The notes under the pieces are model-generated. The model was not told the origin of the DNA. It saw nothing but the letters and a program-made list of their open reading frames with translations, and did no database searches. A stretch of 64,000 nucleotides of DNA from contig NZ_JABEKV010000003.1 in NCBI RefSeq assembly GCF_013283645.1, positions 930,001 to 994,000 on the forward strand. Direction: 5' to 3'. This DNA is from Sinorhizobium psoraleae. GTDB lineage: Bacteria; Pseudomonadota; Alphaproteobacteria; Rhizobiales; Rhizobiaceae. Positions 35,083 to 43,346 of the stretch are shown here, piece by piece. The translations under genes were made by a program, and so were the position numbers. How positions within the stretch are numbered: position 1 is the stretch's first letter; every line of letters starts with the position of its first letter.

Positions 35083-35790
35083 ATGACCTCATCAAATCTC
35101 GCCACTTCCGAAAACATCGAAATCGGTGCCCCCCATATCCGCGACTCGATCCGGGAGGCGATTGTCGAGCGGCGTCTCGCGCCCGGCACAAAACTTTCCG
35201 AAAGCGATGTCGGCGGGCTTTTCAATGTCAGCCGCACGGTGGTGCGCGCCGCCCTTCAGGCGCTTTCCTATGAAGGGCTCGTCACGGTCGAGAAAAATCG
35301 CGGCGCCTTCGTCGCCTATCCCTCGGTCGCCGAGGCGCAACAGATCTTTGCAACGCGCCGGCTTATCGAGCCGGGTCTTTTGCGCGAGGCGGCCGCTCAT
35401 CTGGAGAAGCGGCATATCAAGGAGTTGCGTGACTTGCTTGCCGAAGAGGAGCGGCTGACGATCCAGCGTGGCCAGTCCGCCCGCCGGGCCGAGATCAAGG
35501 CGTCCGGCGACTTTCATCTGGCGATCGCCGCCATCACCGGTAACGCCATCCTCAAGCGGTTCATGGACGAGCTCATTGCCCGCTCCTCGCTCGTCATCGC
35601 GCTCTACGGGCAATCGGTGATTTCGAGTTGCGGCCATAGTGAACATCAGGAGATCGTCGACGCTCTGGAAAGGAAGGACGTCGACACTGCCTGCGCGCTG
35701 ATGCTCGAGCATATCGACCACATCGAGGCGGATCTCGACCTGCGAGCGACGAAGAGGGACAGCAATTTGAAAGACGCCCTGCTGCTGTAG
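35083..35790 (+). CDS. GntR-family regulator (FCD/FadR subfamily)
   Basis: This regulator of about 235 residues has a winged helix (IRDSIREAIVERRLAPG and FNVSRTVVRAALQALSYEGL, residues 17-60) and an all-helical FCD ligand domain (from ~95), with the metal-binding His residues in SGDFHLAIAAITGN and CGHSEHQEIVDALE. The frame is open upstream to ~34780. I choose the ATG at 35083 because the protein then starts shortly before the DNA-binding domain, but its ribosome site is weak. It is divergent from the ABC-racemase operon and probably controls it. Confidence 0.85.
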   Translation: MTSSNLATSENIEIGAPHIRDSIREAIVERRLAPGTKLSESDVGGLFNVSRTVVRAALQALSYEGLVTVEKNRGAFVAYPSVAEAQQIFATRRLIEPGLLREAAAHLEKRHIKELRDLLAEEERLTIQRGQSARRAEIKASGDFHLAIAAITGNAILKRFMDELIARSSLVIALYGQSVISSCGHSEHQEIVDALERKDVDTACALMLEHIDHIEADLDLRATKRDSNLKDALLL

Positions 35791-36110
35791 CGGCGCAAGG
35801 CGCGCCAGCCGCCCAAAGATCGGCTTTCCGAGCCAAGAGATTGCTTTCTCGGCGGGAAGGACCTCAATCGAGCGTGCTGAAAAAGCGCGTCTACCAAATC
35901 GTCCTTTTCTGATGAAGTATCCGCTGGATTAGCTGCAGAGAAAGTCATGGCTCTCCAAGCGTCGCGTCCATTCAGGGCTTTCGCCGACGCGCGTGTCGGC
36001 GGGTGGGCGATCGATATGGGTGATACAGGCACCCGTCGCCTAACAGCCAAGGATTGTCGTCGTGGGCCATTGCCGTTTGGCGATGCCTCCCTTGTCGTGG
36101 GGGCTTGATT
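35791..36110. other. Non-coding stretch between the GntR gene and deoR
   Basis: I see no credible gene here on either strand. A perfect stem, CGCCGAC with GTCGGCG around GCGCGT (35982-36001), lies in the middle, and a weaker GC-rich inverted segment directly follows the GntR stop and may end its transcript. The region becomes AT-rich towards the deoR promoter. Confidence 0.5.
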
Positions 36111-36126
36111 TGTGATATTTCTAACA
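36111..36126. promoter_or_regulatory. DeoR-like operator upstream of deoR
   Basis: TGTGATATTTCTAACA keeps the right half TTCTAACA and the left end TGT of the E. coli deo operator TGTTAGAATTCTAACA (12 of 16 positions). It lies ~65 bp before the chosen deoR start, fitting autoregulation. Confidence 0.5.
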
Positions 36127-36190
36127 AAATTGTTCGCCAAGCACTCGTTGTATGGCGTTATTTAGCGCAAGCCTTCGCCCCGGACGCACA

Positions 36191-36916
36191 ATGGCCAACC
36201 GCAAGTCGACGCGTATCACGACCTTGACCGACGCGCTTTCAGCGCGGCGCGTGCTGCATCTGAAGGACGCCGCCGCGCTGCTTGGCGTGTCCGAGATGAC
36301 GGTACGCCGGGACATTGCCGACAATCCCGGGCTTTTCGGCTATCTCGGGGGGCACATCGTTTCGGCGGCCGATATCGAGAGCGACGTGCCCTATGAACTT
36401 GCGCGCGCGGCCGACAGCCACGCCGCCGCCAAGCGTGAGGCCTGCGTCCATGCTGCACGATTTATTCGTCCCGATGAGACGATCTTCATCGACTGCGGCA
36501 CGACGCTTGAATATCTCGTCGACCTGATTCCGGAAAATTATTCAATAACGGCAGTCTGTTATTCTTTGAATGCGGCCGACCGCCTGACCCGGAAACCCAA
36601 TGTGCGGATCGTCATGCTCGGCGGTCTTTATCATCCGTCGTCGGCATCCTTCTCAGGCGATTCCAGCCTGGATACGCTCGATCGGCTTGGCATCAATGTC
36701 GCGTTTCTGTCCGCTGCCGGAATCGACCAACAGCGGGGTGCGACCTGCGTCCATTTCCACGAGGTGCCGATCAAGCAGAAGGTAATCTCGCTCGCCCGGG
36801 AAAATTACCTCGTCGTCGATCGGAGCAAGATCGGCAAGCTGAAGCCGGCCTTCTTCGCGCCTGCGGGCGCCTTTCGGGCGGTGATCACGGAATACGGCGA
36901 GACGGCGGTCGCATAG
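36191..36916 (+). CDS. deoR: Deoxyribose operon repressor DeoR
   Basis: This 241-residue regulator has a helix-turn-helix LHLKDAAALLGVSEMTVRRD, close to that of E. coli DeoR, at the same distance from the start when the ATG at 36191 is used. A longer frame from 36152 is possible. The DeoRC effector domain follows, with IFIDCGTTLEYLVDLIP (~98) and VDRSKIGKLKPAFFA near the end. In E. coli the inducer is deoxyribose-5-phosphate. It lies directly upstream of deoC, and both carry DeoR-like operators. Confidence 0.9.
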   Translation: MANRKSTRITTLTDALSARRVLHLKDAAALLGVSEMTVRRDIADNPGLFGYLGGHIVSAADIESDVPYELARAADSHAAAKREACVHAARFIRPDETIFIDCGTTLEYLVDLIPENYSITAVCYSLNAADRLTRKPNVRIVMLGGLYHPSSASFSGDSSLDTLDRLGINVAFLSAAGIDQQRGATCVHFHEVPIKQKVISLARENYLVVDRSKIGKLKPAFFAPAGAFRAVITEYGETAVA

Positions 36917-36942
36917 GGCGTTTCGCGGACGCGCCTCCTTGC

Positions 36943-36975
36943 TTGACAGATGGGCTGTTTGGTGGAATTTTAACA
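36943..36975 (+). promoter_or_regulatory. deoC promoter overlapped by a DeoR-like operator
   Basis: TTGACA (36943-36948) is followed after 17 bases by AATTTT (36966-36971). TGGTGGAATTTTAACA (36960-36975) matches the E. coli deo operator TGTTAGAATTCTAACA at 13 of 16 positions and covers the -10 region. Repressor bound there would block the polymerase. Confidence 0.6.
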
Positions 36976-37069
36976 TAAATAGATAGATAGATAACAATGT
37001 CGCCAAGGCGGACAAAAGCTGCAAAGATGCGCGCCCAAGGGCGGCATCGGCCATACGAGGAGTAGTCGT

Positions 37070-38083
37070 TTGGAAGACCTTGCTGTAAAGAGCACGGCGG
37101 CGGCATTCGCTGAGACCGCCGGCGTAGGTCACAATTGGCCGCGCAATGATGGCATCGAGCTCGACCTTTCCTGGGTGGTCGATCAGCGCGTCAATCTGTC
37201 GGCGGCCGAGCGGCGCGTTGCGACGCTGCCGGGGCGGCGTACCGTGAAGAAGGATGCCCAAGCCGCCTGGCTGCTCAAGGCCGTAACCTGCATCGATCTC
37301 ACCACGCTCAATGGCGACGACACGACCGAGCGCGTCAAGCGGCTGTGCGCTAAGGCGCGCCAGCCGGTCCGTCAGGACATTCTCGAGGCGCTCGGCATGG
37401 GCAATCGCGGCATCACGACCGGAGCGGTCTGTGTCTACCATCGCTTCGTTTCGACGGCGGTAGAGGCGCTCGAGGGTTCCGGTATCCCGGTTGCCGCCGT
37501 CTCCACCGGCTTTCCGGCGGGGCTCGTGCCGCATGACGTTAAGCTGAAGGAAATCGAGGCCTCGGTCGCCGATGGCGCGCGCGAGATCGATATCGTCATC
37601 ACCCGCGAGCATGTGCTGACCGGCAATTGGCAGGCGCTCTACGACGAGATGCGCGATTTCCGCGCAGCCTGCGGCGATGCCCATGTCAAGGCGATCCTGG
37701 CAACCGGTGATCTCAAAACGCTGCGCAATGTGGCGCGCGCATCGCTCGTCTGCATGATGGCAGGCGCCGACTTCATCAAGACGTCGACAGGCAAGGAGGG
37801 CGTCAACGCGACGCTGCTCGTGACACTCGTCATGCTGAGAATGATCCGCGCCTATCAGGAGCGCACGGGTCTCAAAGTGGGTTACAAGCCGGCCGGCGGC
37901 ATCTCGGCGGCCAAGGACGTGCTGAACTATCAGTTCCTCATGAAGGACGAACTTGGCCGTGAATGGCTGGAGCCGGATCTCTTCCGCGTGGGGGCGTCGA
38001 GCTTGCTTGCCGATATCGAGCGTCAGCTCGAACATCACGTCAGCGGCGCCTACTCGGCCCTCAACAGACACCCGATAGGATAA
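37070..38083 (+). CDS. deoC: Deoxyribose-phosphate aldolase
   Basis: This 337-residue class I aldolase splits 2-deoxyribose-5-phosphate to glyceraldehyde-3-phosphate and acetaldehyde. The Schiff-base Lys lies in ADFIKTSTGKEGVN (~240), with the other active-site residues in VKAILATGDL and VGYKPAGGIS. The ~60-residue N-terminal extension is like that of the longer, eukaryote-like DERA group rather than the 259-residue E. coli enzyme. The start is TTG at 37070 behind GAGGAG; no ATG or GTG is placed better. It lies 5 bp before the aldehyde dehydrogenase. Confidence 0.93.
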   Translation: MEDLAVKSTAAAFAETAGVGHNWPRNDGIELDLSWVVDQRVNLSAAERRVATLPGRRTVKKDAQAAWLLKAVTCIDLTTLNGDDTTERVKRLCAKARQPVRQDILEALGMGNRGITTGAVCVYHRFVSTAVEALEGSGIPVAAVSTGFPAGLVPHDVKLKEIEASVADGAREIDIVITREHVLTGNWQALYDEMRDFRAACGDAHVKAILATGDLKTLRNVARASLVCMMAGADFIKTSTGKEGVNATLLVTLVMLRMIRAYQERTGLKVGYKPAGGISAAKDVLNYQFLMKDELGREWLEPDLFRVGASSLLADIERQLEHHVSGAYSALNRHPIG

Positions 38084-38088
38084 TCCCG

Positions 38089-40473
38089 ATGACCGTCGCC
38101 AGGTATTTTGACGAAATGTCCTATGGTCCCGCACCCGAGGCCGACACCGAGGCGCGCGCATGGCTCGCACGTCACAAGGGCGAGTTCGGCCACTTCCTCA
38201 ACGGCGCCTTCGTCGCTTCAGCGTCTGGAAAGACGTTCGATACCTACGAGCCTGCGACTGGCGCCTTGCTCGCCAAGATCGCGCTCGGTGGACGCGAAGA
38301 CGTCAACAGCGCGGTTGCCGCCGCCCGCAAGGCGCAGGGTGCATGGGCGAAGTTGCCCGGCCATGCGCGTGCGCGTCATCTCTACGCACTAGCACGCATG
38401 ATCCAGCGCCACGCGCGTCTGATCGCAGTTGTCGAAGCGATCGACAACGGCAAGCCGATCCGGGAGACCCGCGACATCGACATTCCGCTGGCCGCCCGTC
38501 ACTTCTACCACCACGCCGGCTGGGCTCAGCTTCAGGAGACCGAGTTCGCCGATCAGGTGCCGGTCGGCGTCGTCGGCCAGGTCATCCCGTGGAACTTCCC
38601 CTTCCTGATGCTGGCCTGGAAGGTCGCGCCGGCGCTGGCGCTTGGCAACACCGTCATCTTGAAGCCGGCCGAATTCACGCCGCTGACGGCGCTTCTCTTC
38701 GCGGAGCTTGCTGCCGCGGCCGGGCTGCCGCCGGGCGTGTTGAACGTGGTGACGGGCGAGGGCGAAACCGGCGCGTTGATCGTCGAGCATGAGGATATCG
38801 ACAAGATCGCCTTCACCGGTTCGACCGAGGTAGGGCGCCTCATCCGCGAGAAGACCGCCGGAACCGGCAAGTCGCTGACGCTCGAGCTCGGCGGCAAGTC
38901 GCCCTTCCTCATCTTCGACGATACCGATATCGACGGGGCGGTCGAAGGCGTGGTCGATGCCATCTGGTTCAACCAGGGCCAGGTCTGCTGTGCCGGTTCG
39001 CGCCTCCTCGTCCAGGAGGGCGTGGCGCCATTGTTTTATGAGCGGCTGAAACGGCGCATGGCGACCTTGCGCGTCGGCCATCCGCTGGACAAGGCGATCG
39101 ACATGGCGGCAATCGTCGCGCCGGTGCAACTGCGACGGATCGAAAGCCTGGTCGCCCAAGGTGTGACTGAGGGCGCGTCGCTGCACCAGCCGAAGATCGA
39201 GCTGCCGAAGGGCGGCAGCTTTTATCCGCCGACGCTGCTCACCAATGTCCAGCCGACATCGATCGTCGCTACGGAGGAAATCTTCGGGCCGGTCGCGATT
39301 TCGATGACCTTCCGCACACCAGAAGAGGCGATCCAACTCGCCAATCACTCGCGCTACGGCCTTGCCGCCAGCGTCTGGAGCGAAACCATCGGGCTCGCTT
39401 TGCACGTTGCCGCGAAGCTTGCGGCCGGTGTGGTCTGGGTCAATGCCACCAACCTCTTCGACGCGGCGGCCGGCTTCGGCGGAAAACGCGAGTCCGGCTT
39501 CGGCCGTGAGGGCGGGCGCGAGGGCTGCTACGAATATCTGAAGCCGAAAGCTTGGATCGGGCGCAAGCTCCGGCCCGTCGCGGCCGCACCGGTCGTGAAA
39601 GCGGCTGCGGGCGACTTCTCCATGCCGGTGCTAGACCGCACCGCCAAGCTCTTCATCGGCGGCAAGCAGTCGCGGCCGGACGGAAACTATTCGCGGCCGG
39701 TGCTTTCGTCAAAGGGCAAGGTGATCGGCGAGGTCGGCGAAGGCAATCGCAAGGACATCCGCAATGCCGTCGTCGCGGCGCAGGGCGCATCGGCCTGGTC
39801 TTCCGCAACGACGCATAACCGGGCGCAGATCCTCTATTACATTGCCGAAAATCTGAGTGGCCGCGCGACGGAGTTTGCCGAGCGCATCTCTGCCATGACC
39901 GGCGCCTCGGCAGCCGGTGCCAGGGCTGAGGTCGATGCTGCGATCGCGCGTCTCTTCACCTATGGCGCCTGGGCGGACAAATATGAGGGTGTCGTGCACC
40001 AACCGCCGCTGCGCGGTGTCGCACTGGCGATGCCGGAGCCGCAGGGTGTCGTTGGCGTTATCTGCCCGCCGGAGGCACCGTTGCTAGGCTTCATCAGCCT
40101 CGTGGCGCCGCTGATCGCCGTCGGTAACCGCGTCGTTGCCGTTCCGAGCGAACAGCACCCGCTGGCGGCTACCGATTTCTACTCCGTGCTCGAAACATCG
40201 GATGTGCCGGCCGGCGTCATTAATATTGTCACCGGATCGTCGGTCGAACTCGCCAAGACGCTTGCCGCCCACAACGACATCGACGCGCTCTGGGCTTTCG
40301 GCTCGCCGGAACTGTCGACGCTGGTCGAGAAGCTCTCCGTCGGCAACCTCAAGCGCACCTTTGTCGACCACGGCAAGGCGATCGACTGGATGGACCGGAC
40401 GGCTGCCGAAGGCCCCGCCTTCCTGCGACGCGCCGTCGATGTCAAGAACATCTGGATCCCCTACGGAGAGTAG
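38089..40473 (+). CDS. Two-domain aldehyde dehydrogenase, ALDH16 type
   Basis: This 794-residue protein holds two aldehyde dehydrogenase units in a row. The first (~35-500) is complete, with VIPWNFPFLMLAWKVAPALA, FTGSTEVGRLI, the catalytic Glu in LELGGKSPFLIF and the catalytic Cys in NQGQVCCAGSRLL. The second (~520-794) starts like the first (AKLFIGGKQSRPDGNYSRP) but has no Glu-Gly-Gly or catalytic Cys motif and is shorter. This layout defines ALDH16, where the second domain helps dimerise and cover the active site. Starting 5 bp after deoC, it probably oxidises the acetaldehyde made by DeoC to acetate, which is inference. The ATG at 38089 has only a weak site and may be coupled to deoC. Confidence 0.9.
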   Translation: MTVARYFDEMSYGPAPEADTEARAWLARHKGEFGHFLNGAFVASASGKTFDTYEPATGALLAKIALGGREDVNSAVAAARKAQGAWAKLPGHARARHLYALARMIQRHARLIAVVEAIDNGKPIRETRDIDIPLAARHFYHHAGWAQLQETEFADQVPVGVVGQVIPWNFPFLMLAWKVAPALALGNTVILKPAEFTPLTALLFAELAAAAGLPPGVLNVVTGEGETGALIVEHEDIDKIAFTGSTEVGRLIREKTAGTGKSLTLELGGKSPFLIFDDTDIDGAVEGVVDAIWFNQGQVCCAGSRLLVQEGVAPLFYERLKRRMATLRVGHPLDKAIDMAAIVAPVQLRRIESLVAQGVTEGASLHQPKIELPKGGSFYPPTLLTNVQPTSIVATEEIFGPVAISMTFRTPEEAIQLANHSRYGLAASVWSETIGLALHVAAKLAAGVVWVNATNLFDAAAGFGGKRESGFGREGGREGCYEYLKPKAWIGRKLRPVAAAPVVKAAAGDFSMPVLDRTAKLFIGGKQSRPDGNYSRPVLSSKGKVIGEVGEGNRKDIRNAVVAAQGASAWSSATTHNRAQILYYIAENLSGRATEFAERISAMTGASAAGARAEVDAAIARLFTYGAWADKYEGVVHQPPLRGVALAMPEPQGVVGVICPPEAPLLGFISLVAPLIAVGNRVVAVPSEQHPLAATDFYSVLETSDVPAGVINIVTGSSVELAKTLAAHNDIDALWAFGSPELSTLVEKLSVGNLKRTFVDHGKAIDWMDRTAAEGPAFLRRAVDVKNIWIPYGE

Positions 40474-40578
40474 GGGGCAGGCATCCTTCGGGCGAAGGGA
40501 CGCGGTCGGAAGAGCGGGGAAATCCGAACAACCTTGTTGACGAGTGGCGCTGGAGACGGCCTGATGCGGCCGTTGCGC

Positions 40579-40594
40579 CGCCGGAGGTCCGGCG
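40579..40594. terminator. Short hairpin after the ALDH16 gene
   Basis: CGCCGGA and TCCGGCG are perfect arms around GG. They lie 105 bp downstream of the stop in the 232-bp spacer. The rest of this spacer holds a TTGCTGCAGCA palindrome (~40639), possibly part of the promoter of the following mutarotase gene. Confidence 0.4.
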
Positions 40595-40705
40595 ACCAGG
40601 CGCCCGCAGCGCCGCGCGTCCGCTCGGATGCGCAAAGTTGCTGCAGCACGTTGAATTGCAGTAGATCGGTTTCGGTCTTACGGAATCATGCAGGGGAGGA
40701 CAGGA

Positions 40706-41161
40706 ATGCTCAAGAATATCGACCCGGCTCTCAATGCCGACGTGTTGCACGCGCTGCGTTCGATGGGGCACGGCGACACGCTGGTCATCTCGGACACCAA
40801 TTTCCCGTCCGACGCGATCGCGCGGCAGACGACGCTCGGAAAATTGCTGCACATCGACAATGTCTCCGCCGCGCGCGCAGTGAAGGCGGTTCTCTCGGTT
40901 CTTCCTCTCGATACGCCGTTGCAGCCCTCGGCCGGGCGCATGGAAGTCATGGGGGCCCCGGACGAGCTTCCGACAGTGCAACGAGAGGTTCAGGCCGAAA
41001 TCGACCGGGCCGAGGGCAAGCCGGCGCCGATGTACGGCATCGAGCGCTTCGCCTTCTACGAGGAGGCGAAGAAGGCCTATTGCGTCATTACCACGGGCGA
41101 GACGCGCTTCTACGGCTGCTTTCTCTTCACTAAGGGCGTCATTCCCCCGGAATCCGCCTGA
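40706..41161 (+). CDS. RbsD/FucU-family sugar mutarotase
   Basis: This 151-residue cytosolic protein interconverts anomers of a free sugar. It begins MLKNIDPALNADVLHALRSMGHGDTLVISD, in which the His of MGHGDTLVISD is the family's catalytic residue. It ends with ETRFYGCFLFTKGVI. Sequence and length are closer to FucU (fucose mutarotase) than RbsD. GGGGAGG precedes the ATG. It follows the deoC cluster after a separate spacer, so it could serve L-fucose, ribose or deoxyribose. Confidence 0.88.
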   Translation: MLKNIDPALNADVLHALRSMGHGDTLVISDTNFPSDAIARQTTLGKLLHIDNVSAARAVKAVLSVLPLDTPLQPSAGRMEVMGAPDELPTVQREVQAEIDRAEGKPAPMYGIERFAFYEEAKKAYCVITTGETRFYGCFLFTKGVIPPESA

Positions 41162-41240
41162 CGCATCGGCGCGACAATAGGGGGTGCGACCGCAAACGCG
41201 CCGCGACCCGACCGAGGTTTGGGAAGCGACCGACCGCTCC

Positions 41241-41744
41241 TTACTTCACAGCGTTTCGCGCGGCAGCGAGGAACGCGAGCTTCGCCGGCATCTCGATCAG
41301 CTTCGAAAGCGCGACCCTTTCGGGCGTGTAGTGATGCTCGACGTCCAGACAGTTGACCGTGCCGAGCAGTTCGCCGCCGACGACGACTGGAATGTTCACG
41401 ACCGATCCGCAGCCGAGTGAAGCGATCGTCTCGTAGTCGCCGAAGACGGTGGAAATGTCGGCAATCGTATTGGCGACGAAGGTCTCGCGCGCCTTGTGGA
41501 CCGTGTCGAACCAGCGATCATAGTGGATCGGCTTGGTGCCGGAGGCCGGATACTCGTCGGGGTGCGAGGTATAGGCGCGGCGCGCCAACTCATTCGCCAT
41601 GTCCACCGTCATGATCGTGAAGAGCCTGGCGCCGATCAGCTTTCGGCTAAGCGTCTGCAGCGCGCGATAGGGCGCATCTGCGCTGGTGTCGTTGGCAATG
41701 GTTGCGTCGAATTCCGCCAGAGCGGCGACATACTCGGTCTTCAT
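41241..41744 (-). CDS. GAF-domain protein at the end of the peptide-type ABC operon
   Basis: This 167-residue protein has one GAF-like domain over most of its length (about 20-155), with ARLFTIMTVDMANELARRAY and LGCGSVVNIPVVVGGELLGTVNCLD. It has no output domain, membrane segment or DNA-binding motif. GAF domains bind small ligands. The gene begins 31 bp after the second ATPase gene and probably shares its transcript, so it may sense or bind the imported compound inside the cell. The ATG at 41744 follows AAGGACAG; a longer frame from 41795 looks unlikely. Confidence 0.82.
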   Translation of the reverse strand: MKTEYVAALAEFDATIANDTSADAPYRALQTLSRKLIGARLFTIMTVDMANELARRAYTSHPDEYPASGTKPIHYDRWFDTVHKARETFVANTIADISTVFGDYETIASLGCGSVVNIPVVVGGELLGTVNCLDVEHHYTPERVALSKLIEMPAKLAFLAAARNAVK

Positions 41745-41775
41745 TGTCTGTCCTTGGGAGAATTGGGTGGGACGA

Positions 41776-42516
41776 TTAGCTGGCGTGTGCGGCACTGATC
41801 TGCATCAGTTCGCGCGAATAGGGTTCCTTGAGGTCACCGCGCTTCAACTCGTCAACGCCGGCCACCTCGACGATGCGGCCCTGGCGCATGACGGCCAGCC
41901 GGTCGCAGAGGAAGGAGACGACCGGCAGATTGTGCGTGACCATCAGGAAGGTGAGATTCTGCTCGCGGCGGAGACGCTTGAGCAGGTTGAGGATTTCGGC
42001 CTGGACCGAAACGTCGAGTGCCGACGTCGGCTCGTCGAGCAGCAGGATCTTTGGCTTCAGCATCAGTGCGCGCGCGATCGCCACGCGCTGGCGCTGGCCG
42101 CCGGAAAGCTGGTGCGGAAAGCGGAACCGGAATTTCCGGTCGAGGCCGACTGACGCCATCACCTCTTCGACGCGCGCGCTCCGGTTGCCGATACCGTGGA
42201 TCGTCAGCGCCTCGCCAAGCGTCGCATCGACGGTTTTTCGAGGATGCAGCGAACCATAGGGGTCCTGAAACACCATTTGGCAGATCCGCGAAAATCCGCG
42301 GTCGACACCGTGGCCGCGCGGTTTGCCGAGGACATGGATCTCGCCGGTCCATTCGGGCGCGAGTCCGGCGATCGCCTTCAAGACGGTGGACTTGCCCGAG
42401 CCGCTTTCGCCGACGAGCGCGAAGCTCTCGCCTTCGGCGATGTCGAGGCTCACCTTGTGGGTGATCTGCGTGTCGCCGTAGGAGATGTCGAGATTTTTCA
42501 GAGAGAGCGCGGTCAT
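41776..42516 (-). CDS. Dipeptide/oligopeptide-type ABC ATPase (DppF type)
   Basis: This 246-residue ATPase has Walker A GESGSGKST, signature [15 protein letters not shown], Walker B ILLLDEPTSALD and VTHNLPVVSFLCDRLAVM. It has the oligopeptide layout, with QMVFQDPYGSLHPRKTV, but lacks a long C-terminal oligopeptide tail. Its start overlaps the stop of the DppD-type gene by 4 bp. Confidence 0.9.
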   Translation of the reverse strand: MTALSLKNLDISYGDTQITHKVSLDIAEGESFALVGESGSGKSTVLKAIAGLAPEWTGEIHVLGKPRGHGVDRGFSRICQMVFQDPYGSLHPRKTVDATLGEALTIHGIGNRSARVEEVMASVGLDRKFRFRFPHQLSGGQRQRVAIARALMLKPKILLLDEPTSALDVSVQAEILNLLKRLRREQNLTFLMVTHNLPVVSFLCDRLAVMRQGRIVEVAGVDELKRGDLKEPYSRELMQISAAHAS

Positions 42517-43346
42517 GCTTTTGCCCAGGCACTGCGGTCGAGCACGGGCAGCTCGTCCCTTGTTTCATCGAGGCGCGGAATGGAGGCGATAAGGCCGCGC
42601 GTATAGGGGTGCGTGGCGTTCTTCAATTCGCCGGCCTTGCATTCTTCCACGACTTTGCCGGTGTTCATCACCAGGATCCGGTCGCAGTAGCTCGAGACGA
42701 GGTTCAGGTCGTGGCTGATGAAGATCAGCCCCATGCCCTTGCGCCGAACGAGCTCGTCGATGATGTCGAGCACCTGTGCCTGGACCGAGACGTCGAGCGC
42801 CGAAGTCGGCTCGTCGGCAATCAGCAGGTCCGGCTCGGGGATGAGCATCATCGCGATCATCACCCGCTGCCCCATCCCGCCGGAAACCTCGTGCGGGTAA
42901 AGCCGGGCGACACGTTCCGGATCGGTGATGCGCACCGATTGGAGCATGGTGTGAATGCGGTCGTTCACTTCCCGCCGCGGCAGACGTTTGTGCGTCAGCA
43001 GCGCCTCGGCGATCTGCTCGCCGATGGTCATCACCGGATTGAGCGAGAATTTCGGATCCTGCATCACCATCGAGATACGAGCGCCGCGAATAGCGCGCAT
43101 CTGCTTCTCCGAGCGGGTGCTGAGATCGATGCCGTCGAAGGCAAGCTTGTCCGCGGTCACGAGGCCGGGTGCGCGCACGAGCTTCAGGATCGAACGGCCG
43201 GTCATCGATTTGCCGGAGCCGCTTTCGCCAACGATGCCGAGGCGCTCGCGTCCGAGCGTGAAGGAGATGCCGCGTACGACGTCGAGATCACCGTGTGCCG
43301 TCGGGAAGGTGACACGCAGGTTTTCGATTTCGAGGAGCGGTCTCAT
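42513..43346 (-). CDS. Dipeptide/oligopeptide-type ABC ATPase (DppD type)
   Basis: This 277-residue ATPase begins MRPLLEIENLRVTF, with Walker A GESGSGKSM, signature VSGGMGQRVMIAMML, Walker B DLLIADEPTSALD and GLIFISHDLNLVSSYCD. The C-terminal end HPYTRGLIASIPRLDE is the typical oligopeptide signature. The start overlaps the permease stop as TGATG, so the frames are coupled; a longer frame from 43505 is not needed. Confidence 0.9.
   Translation of the reverse strand: MRPLLEIENLRVTFPTAHGDLDVVRGISFTLGRERLGIVGESGSGKSMTGRSILKLVRAPGLVTADKLAFDGIDLSTRSEKQMRAIRGARISMVMQDPKFSLNPVMTIGEQIAEALLTHKRLPRREVNDRIHTMLQSVRITDPERVARLYPHEVSGGMGQRVMIAMMLIPEPDLLIADEPTSALDVSVQAQVLDIIDELVRRKGMGLIFISHDLNLVSSYCDRILVMNTGKVVEECKAGELKNATHPYTRGLIASIPRLDETRDELPVLDRSAWAKA

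Noticed and set aside
35646..36140. Minus-strand frame of 164 codons between the GntR gene and deoR
   Set aside because: It overlaps the 3' end of the GntR gene, has no ribosome site and shows no recognisable domain.
36981..36995. Tandem GATA repeat before deoC
   Set aside because: Only about three to four copies of a 4-bp unit in an AT-rich leader; too short to infer a function.
39600..40473. Second aldehyde dehydrogenase domain as a decayed pseudogene
   Set aside because: It is in frame with the first domain, and loss of the catalytic residues is the normal state of the ALDH16 second domain.
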